Source of the DNA: Bacteroidales bacterium
GTDB taxonomy: Bacteria; Bacteroidota; Bacteroidia; Bacteroidales; Muribaculaceae
DNA length: 10,117 nucleotides
NCBI GenBank assembly: GCA_004553095.1
Contig: SFMJ01000052.1
Coordinates: 1-10,117, forward strand
Direction of reading: 5' to 3'
A program made the translations under genes and the position numbers. How positions within the stretch are numbered: the stretch's first letter is position 1; each line of letters starts with the position of its first letter. The notes beneath the pieces were generated by a model, which saw only the letters and a list, made by a program, of their open reading frames with translations, was not told the DNA's origin and made no database searches. Of this stretch, positions 5,753-10,117 are shown piece by piece.

Positions 5753-7540
5753 ATGAAGACTAAACCCGATTTAAGTTTTTGGAAGCTTTGGAACTTATCG
5801 TTCGGCTTCTTCGGGGTGCAAATCGCATACGCTTTGCAGAGTTCGCAGGTGAGTCGCATTTTTTCGACCATCGGCGCTGACCCCCATGATTTGAGTTATT
5901 TTTGGATTTTACCCCCGTTGATGGGTCTGATCGTGCAGCCGATCATTGGTACGGCGAGCGATAAGACCTGGAATCGATTTGGCCGACGTCTCCCCTATTT
6001 GATCTTGGGAGCAGCGATCGCCATCATCGTGATGTGCTTCCTGCCGAACGCCGGTAGCCTTGGATTCACAGTGTCATCGGCGATCATGTTCGGTTTGGTG
6101 ATGCTGATGCTCTTGGACACGTCGATCAATATGGCTATGCAGCCCTTCAAGATGCTTGTGGGGGACATGGTGAACGAGAAGCAGAAAGGACTCGCCTACT
6201 CTATCCAAAGCTTTTTGTGTAATGCCGGTTCGGTGGTGGGCTATATCGCCCCAATCGTGTTGGCATACTTCTTGAGCAACACGGCTCCTGAGGGAGAAGT
6301 ACCACCGACAGTGACCTGGGCCTTCTATTTAGGAGCAGCGATATTGTTGCTGTGCGTGTTCTACACCTTCTGGAAGGTAAAAGAGATGCCGCCGGCAGAG
6401 TATGCAGAATATAACGGCGCTCCGGAAGAGAGCGACGAAAAGAAGGGAGGCAACTTCTTCAGCTCGATGTTCAAACTCTTGGTACATGCTCCGAAAGTGT
6501 TCTGGACCGTAGGATTGGTACAATTCTTCTGTTGGGCAGCATTCCTGTTCATGTGGAGTTACTCTACGGATGGCATCGCGGGCAGCACGTTCCATGCACC
6601 GGCTACGCAGAAAGTGACATCGCTTGAGATCGGCGGCGAGAGCTATGGCGACAAATATGTCTTTGCCGACGAGACCTTGGTGGTGAATGATGGACGACTT
6701 ACGATCTCGGGCATCACCATAGATGGTAAAGCGATATCTGCCCAAGAGGTGGTGACAGCATCCGGCGATACAGTAGTGAGCGGCGGACAGGTCGTTTACA
6801 AATCGGGCATAGCGAAGGCCAATCCGGGAGAAGTCTTTGCCAAGGGAGGAGAGACCATCCTCGTAGATGGCGTTGAGATGGCCGTATCCAGCGAGGCAGC
6901 GACCGTAACGGCACTCTCACAAGTGACCAAAGATAACAAGCTCTGCTTGGCACATATCGTCAAAGAGGATAAAGATGGCACCTACGAGAAAGAGCAAGTC
7001 ACCGAGATGCCGTCGGCCGATGCATCGGAGATCAAGGCCTCATATACAACAGTGCTGAATGCCCAGTCGAAAGAATATCAAGAGGCTGGCAACTGGAATG
7101 GTATTCTTCTTGCCGTTCAGGGACTTGTAGCAGTGTTGTGGGCAGTAGTATTGCCTAAATTCCGCAACCGTAAGGTGGCTTATTCAGTGAGCTTGCTGAT
7201 CGGTGCGATCGGCTTTATGTCGATCTACTTCATCGCTGACAAGTGGCTTCTCTTGGCAAGCTACGGCTTGGCAGGCTGCGCATGGGCAGCCATGTTGGCG
7301 ATGCCGTTTACCATATTGACCAACGCGCTGAAGGGAGGCAACATCGGCGCTTACTTGGGACTCTTCAACTGCACTATCTGCATTCCTCAGATTATTGCGG
7401 CACTGTGTGGCGGACTCATCTTAAAGATGGCACCCGTGGCAGAGACCGGAGTTCCCTCGACAGTGTTCATGCTGTTGATGTCGGGCGTTCTTTGCCTGCT
7501 TGGCGCCTTGGCAGTTTTTGGCATCAAAGAGAAAGAATAA
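5753..7540 (+). CDS. MFS sugar transporter, SLC45/sucrose-type, with large TM7-TM8 insert
   Basis: This 595-residue inner-membrane protein has twelve predicted helices, at about 12-30, 49-66, 80-96, 108-128, 150-174, 187-206, 251-269, 447-467, 476-494, 498-520, 530-555 and 570-590. The loop after TM2 has the MFS signature GTASDKTWNRFGRR (66-79). The FWKLWNLSFGFFGVQIAYALQSSQVSRIF start and the GDMVNEKQKGLAYSIQSF segment resemble the SLC45-like group, whose characterised members move disaccharides such as sucrose or maltose with protons. The substrate is not predictable here, because no glycoside hydrolase or regulator lies nearby. Relatives usually run straight from the TM7 end (WSYSTDGIA) to YQEAGNW before TM8. 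Here residues ~281-440 form a hydrophilic, Gly/Val-rich, beta-like insert on the predicted periplasmic side. Most relatives I recall are ~430-480 residues. A terminator lies after the gene, beyond the repeat array. Confidence 0.88.
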   Translation: MKTKPDLSFWKLWNLSFGFFGVQIAYALQSSQVSRIFSTIGADPHDLSYFWILPPLMGLIVQPIIGTASDKTWNRFGRRLPYLILGAAIAIIVMCFLPNAGSLGFTVSSAIMFGLVMLMLLDTSINMAMQPFKMLVGDMVNEKQKGLAYSIQSFLCNAGSVVGYIAPIVLAYFLSNTAPEGEVPPTVTWAFYLGAAILLLCVFYTFWKVKEMPPAEYAEYNGAPEESDEKKGGNFFSSMFKLLVHAPKVFWTVGLVQFFCWAAFLFMWSYSTDGIAGSTFHAPATQKVTSLEIGGESYGDKYVFADETLVVNDGRLTISGITIDGKAISAQEVVTASGDTVVSGGQVVYKSGIAKANPGEVFAKGGETILVDGVEMAVSSEAATVTALSQVTKDNKLCLAHIVKEDKDGTYEKEQVTEMPSADASEIKASYTTVLNAQSKEYQEAGNWNGILLAVQGLVAVLWAVVLPKFRNRKVAYSVSLLIGAIGFMSIYFIADKWLLLASYGLAGCAWAAMLAMPFTILTNALKGGNIGAYLGLFNCTICIPQIIAALCGGLILKMAPVAETGVPSTVFMLLMSGVLCLLGALAVFGIKEKE

Positions 7541-7559
7541 GAGAGACCGGGCCGGCGAA

Positions 7560-7692
7560 GGGAAAAGCTCGCTTCGCTCGCCACCCGAAGACAAAAGCGC
7601 TCCGCGCGGGATGGGATAGTAACACCCGAAGACAAACTGCTCCGCGCGGGAGGGGATAGTAACATCCTAAGACAAACTGCTCCGCGCGGGAG
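7560..7692 (+). repeat. Tandem repeat array B, three ~40-bp GC-rich units
   Basis: The core CACCCGAAGACAAA occurs at 7582-7595 and 7623-7636, and a two-mismatch version (CATCCTAAGACAAA) at 7663-7676, giving periods of 41 and 40. The leading GCTCGCTTCGCTCGCC block and the first two units (7560-7646) match array A (3731-3817) at 86 of 87 positions. It lies 19 bases after the MFS stop codon and runs directly into the terminator hairpin. Both arrays have the same orientation, each directly downstream of a plus-strand gene. Confidence 0.9.
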
Positions 7693-7694
7693 AC

Positions 7695-7737
7695 AAAAAA
7701 GAGAGGCTCGTTTTTATGGACGAGGCTCTCTTTTTTT
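7695..7737 (+). terminator. Rho-independent terminator after the MFS transporter
   Basis: AGAGAGGCTCGT (7700-7711) pairs with ACGAGGCTCTCT (7720-7731) over 12 positions with one G-G mismatch and a TTTTATGG loop. It is followed by a run of seven T (7731-7737). The A-run before the stem means that it could also work on the opposite strand. It separates the transporter from the serC transcription unit. Confidence 0.9.
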
Positions 7738-7776
7738 GTAATCGGGGGAATAGGCTTTTTTTATTTTGGGAAAAAG

Positions 7777-7808
7777 TTTGGTGGATTGATTAAAATAACC
7801 TATCTTTG
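7777..7808 (+). promoter_or_regulatory. Bacteroidetes-type promoter for serC
   Basis: TTTG (7777-7780), a 20-base spacer, then TATCTTTG (7801-7808) match the Bacteroidetes consensus TTTG-N19-21-TAnnTTTG. Transcription should start near 7814-7816. Confidence 0.85.
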
Positions 7809-7814
7809 CAAAGA

Positions 7815-7951
7815 AACGTAGAGCTATTGAGGGCTTCGTTAAAGGGGCATATAGCAAAACGTTAATGAAAGGCGAAATAAGCCGACAAAAAGAACAAAAA
7901 CAAACAAAAAAAATAAAAACAAGTTAAACTTAAATCCAGATTAACAGAATC
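7815..7951 (+). other. Long A-rich 5' leader of serC
   Basis: About 135 bases separate the expected transcription start from the serC ATG. The second half is strongly A-rich with hardly any G, a common feature before Bacteroidetes start codons, and there is no Shine-Dalgarno. The first half contains mixed sequence with only weak pairing such as GGC/GCC. I recognise no riboswitch or attenuator, and no leader peptide rich in serine codons. Confidence 0.45.
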
Positions 7952-9028
7952 ATGAAGAAACACAATTTCTATGCAGGTCCGAGTATCTTGACTCCCTACA
8001 CGATTCAGAAGACCGCAGACGCAGTGTTGAACTTTGCAGACACCGGTCTGTCAATATTGGAGGTGTCTCACCGCAGTAAAGAATTCCAAGCAGTGATCGA
8101 CGAAGCAGCAGCTCTTACCAAAGAGTTACTCCAGCTTCCGGAGGGATACCATGTACTCTTCTTGGGAGGTGGAGCCAGCACACAATTCTGCATGGTGCCT
8201 TACAACTTGCTCAACAAGAAAGCCGCTTATATGAACACCGGCACATGGGCCACCAACGCCATCAAAGAGGCAAAGCTCTTCGGCGAGGTAGAGGTAGTGG
8301 CATCGTCGGAGGATAAGAAGTTCACATACATTCCCAAGGACTATGTAATTCCTACAGATGCAGAATACTTCCACTACACATCGAACAACACTATCTACGG
8401 AACGAAGTTCTGGGAGCTCCCCAACACCAAGGGCCACGAGCTCGTAGCCGATGTAAGCTCCTGCTTCCTCTCCGAGCCTGTTGACGTAACGAAGTACGGC
8501 GTTATCTACGGCGGCGTACAGAAGAACGTAGGACCTTCGGGCGTACAGATAATCATCGTGCGCGAGGACCTCATCGCAGACGGCCCCGCACTCAAGTGCA
8601 CACCTACCATGATGGACTGGAAGATACAGGCAGAGAACGAGAGCCTCTACAACACACCTCCGTGCTACGGCATCTATGTATGCGGCAAGGTATTCAAGTG
8701 GATAAAGAAGATTGGCGGCCTCGAGGCTATGAAGGCTCACAACGAGAAGAAGGCAAAGATACTCTACGATTTCCTTGACAGCAGCAAGATGTTCAAGGGC
8801 ACAGTAGAGCCCAAGGACAGAAGCCTTATGAACGTACCCTTCATCACTGGCGATGAGGAGCTTGACAAGAAGTTCGTAGCCGAGTCGAAGGCAGCAGGCT
8901 TCGAGAACCTCAAGGGACACAGAACAGTCGGCGGAATGCGTGCGTCTATCTATAATGCAATGCCTATCGAGGGCGTAGAGAAGCTCGTAGCATTCATGAA
9001 GAAGTTCGAGGAAGAAAATACAAAGTAA
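7952..9028 (+). CDS. serC: Phosphoserine aminotransferase (apparent two-origin mosaic)
   Basis: SerC is a PLP enzyme that transaminates 3-phosphohydroxypyruvate with glutamate to give phosphoserine; the same fold also serves pyridoxal phosphate synthesis. At 358 residues it has normal length. Visible motifs are NFYAGPS (5-11), SHRS (39-42, substrate-binding His and Arg), GGGAS (72-76), NTGTWA (95-100), TSNNTIYGT (143-151), D167, the PLP lysine K191 in GGVQKNVGPSG, NTPP (234-237, from the partner subunit) and KGHRTVGGMRAS (321-332). The first ~105-150 residues are Bacteroidetes-like, while the remainder is Clostridia/Ruminococcus-like. Codon use switches accordingly: AAA is used for K3, K44, K57, K90 and K105, but all 29 later lysines are AAG, and the last TTG leucine is L86. 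The frame stays open and all catalytic residues are present. The promoter is Bacteroidetes-type. The join may be an assembly artefact. Confidence 0.93.
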   Translation: MKKHNFYAGPSILTPYTIQKTADAVLNFADTGLSILEVSHRSKEFQAVIDEAAALTKELLQLPEGYHVLFLGGGASTQFCMVPYNLLNKKAAYMNTGTWATNAIKEAKLFGEVEVVASSEDKKFTYIPKDYVIPTDAEYFHYTSNNTIYGTKFWELPNTKGHELVADVSSCFLSEPVDVTKYGVIYGGVQKNVGPSGVQIIIVREDLIADGPALKCTPTMMDWKIQAENESLYNTPPCYGIYVCGKVFKWIKKIGGLEAMKAHNEKKAKILYDFLDSSKMFKGTVEPKDRSLMNVPFITGDEELDKKFVAESKAAGFENLKGHRTVGGMRASIYNAMPIEGVEKLVAFMKKFEEENTK

Positions 9029-9072
9029 TCTTTATGGGTCCCCGCATGATGCGGCGGAAGCATACATTTATC

Positions 9073-9081
9073 AGAAAGAGG
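9073..9081 (+). promoter_or_regulatory. Shine-Dalgarno sequence deciding the serA start
   Basis: AGAAAGAGG lies 8 bases before ATG 9090 but only 2 bases before the in-frame ATG at 9084, so 9090 is the better start. It is the only clear Shine-Dalgarno in the window; the other genes have A/T-rich leaders without one. Confidence 0.75.
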
Positions 9082-9089
9082 TAATGACA

Positions 9090-10117
9090 ATGTTCAACAT
9101 ACAGACACTCAATAAGATATCGTCTGTCGGCACGGACGTTTTCGACAAGAGCAAGTACGCTATCGCAGACGCTCCCGCAAACCCCGACGCTATCATGGTG
9201 CGCTCGGCAAAGATGCACGACATGACATTCGGCGATAAGCTCATCGCTATCGCGCGTGCAGGAGCAGGCGTGAACAACATTCCCGTTGACCGCTGCGCAC
9301 AGGAGGGCATCTGCGTATTCAATACCCCAGGCGCCAACTCCAACGCAGTAAAGGAGCTTGCCATCTGCGCACTTCTCCTTGCTTCGAGAAAGATAGTAGA
9401 GGCTGCACAGTGGTCCGCTTCACTGAAGGGCACAGAGGACGCCCCCAAGACAGTTGAGAGCGGCAAGAGCAAGTTTGCAGGCCCCGAGATAGCAGGCAAG
9501 ACCCTCGGTATCATCGGACTCGGTGCTATCGGCGGAAAGATAGCAAACGCAGCCGAGGCGCTCGGCATGAAGGTCATCGGCTATGACCCCTACCTCTCTG
9601 TAGGCGCAGCTCTCCACCTCGAGCCCTCCGTACAGGTAGTAAAGGACATCAACGACATCTACAAGAACAGCGACTACATCACCATTCATATGCCCTATAC
9701 TCCTCAGACAAAGAACACTATCGACGCTGAGCAGATAGCAATGATGAAGGACGGCGTACGTCTCATCAACCTCGCAAGAGGCGAGCTCATCAACAGCGAG
9801 GCAGTAGTAAAGGCGATCGCTGACGGCAAGGTAGCAAAGTACGTTACGGATTTTGCTGACGACATCGTTCTCGGAGCCGAGAATGTCATCGTACTTCCCC
9901 ACCTCGGAGCATCAACTCCCGAGAGCGAGGACAACTGTGCAGTTATGGCAGCCGAGGAGCTCATCGACTACCTCGAGAACGGCAACATCAAGAACAGCGT
10001 AAACTACCCGAACCTCTCGATGGACAGCACAGACACGAAGATCTGCGTTATCCACAAGAACGTGCCGACAACCATTGCATCTATCACAACAGCAGTCGGC
10101 AACGAGGGCATCAACAT
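9090..10117 (+). CDS. serA: D-3-phosphoglycerate dehydrogenase, 3' end outside window
   Basis: SerA oxidises 3-phosphoglycerate to 3-phosphohydroxypyruvate with NAD+, the first step of serine synthesis. The frame from 9090 stays open to the window end and gives 342 residues. The Rossmann motif GLGAIG lies at 143-148 followed by D166, the catalytic arginine is in NLARGELI (R230), and the histidine is in LPHLGAST (H271). A C-terminal ACT-type domain begins near 318 (ICVIHKNVPTTIASI), suggesting a short SerA of about 385-395 residues, so roughly 45-50 are missing. The sequence resembles Clostridia/Ruminococcus SerA. All 24 lysines are AAG and no leucine is TTG or TTA, unlike the genes before 8.2 kb. 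It follows serC by 61 bases and is probably cotranscribed if the junction is real. Confidence 0.94.
   Translation, partial: MFNIQTLNKISSVGTDVFDKSKYAIADAPANPDAIMVRSAKMHDMTFGDKLIAIARAGAGVNNIPVDRCAQEGICVFNTPGANSNAVKELAICALLLASRKIVEAAQWSASLKGTEDAPKTVESGKSKFAGPEIAGKTLGIIGLGAIGGKIANAAEALGMKVIGYDPYLSVGAALHLEPSVQVVKDINDIYKNSDYITIHMPYTPQTKNTIDAEQIAMMKDGVRLINLARGELINSEAVVKAIADGKVAKYVTDFADDIVLGAENVIVLPHLGASTPESEDNCAVMAAEELIDYLENGNIKNSVNYPNLSMDSTDTKICVIHKNVPTTIASITTAVGNEGIN

Noticed and set aside
7815..7951. Riboswitch or serine attenuator in the long serC leader.
   Set aside because: No conserved aptamer pattern, terminator/antiterminator pair or serine-rich leader peptide was found; the second half is simple A-rich sequence.
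8126..8920. Long open frame (264 codons) antisense to serC.
   Set aside because: It mirrors the serC coding sequence, and its low-complexity Leu/Tyr/Val-rich translation is typical of an antisense shadow.
9040..9060. Short inverted repeat CCGCAT-G-ATGCGG between serC and serA as a terminator.
   Set aside because: The one-base centre is too small for a hairpin loop and no T-run follows, so the two genes are more likely cotranscribed.

Overview
The first 8.2 kb look like a chromosomal segment of a Bacteroidales bacterium, probably from a gut or rumen community. Proteins match Bacteroidetes forms, genes start after A/T-rich leaders without Shine-Dalgarno sequences, and several carry the Bacteroidetes promoter -7 box (TAnnTTTG), with a textbook TTTG-N20-TATCTTTG upstream of serC. 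Genus cannot be fixed from this window. No rRNA, tRNA, CRISPR array, phage gene or transposase was seen.

Layout from left to right: a secreted M3-family peptidyl-dipeptidase (98-2239, +); nadC for NAD synthesis (2305-3153, +); an 18-codon signal-peptide-like ORF whose stop overlaps the start of yraN (3274-3731, +); a GC-rich tandem repeat array (3732-3872); a SpoU/TrmH-type RNA methyltransferase (3889-4692, -); a divergent intergenic region; nfo, endonuclease IV (4836-5693, +); an SLC45-like MFS transporter with an unusual ~160-residue insert (5753-7540, +); a second copy of the repeat array, a strong terminator, a promoter and a long leader (7541-7951); then serC (7952-9028, +) and the 5' part of serA (9090 to the window end, +). 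serC and serA form the serine biosynthesis pair: SerA oxidises 3-phosphoglycerate and SerC transaminates the product. The other genes are mostly unrelated housekeeping functions.

Three things stand out. First, the DNA changes character inside serC. After about position 8266 every lysine codon (29 in serC, 24 in serA) is AAG and no leucine is TTG or TTA, AGA arginine appears, a classical Shine-Dalgarno precedes serA, and the protein becomes Clostridia/Ruminococcus-like. This is either a metagenomic assembly chimera joined at a conserved motif or a genuine inter-phylum gene replacement; the chimera is the simpler explanation. Second, a ~40-bp repeat family occurs as two nearly identical arrays ~3.8 kb apart, and a diverged unit sits in frame inside the methyltransferase gene. 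Third, the MFS transporter carries a large hydrophilic, beta-rich insert between TM7 and TM8. I saw no clear defence, secretion or other multi-gene novel system.
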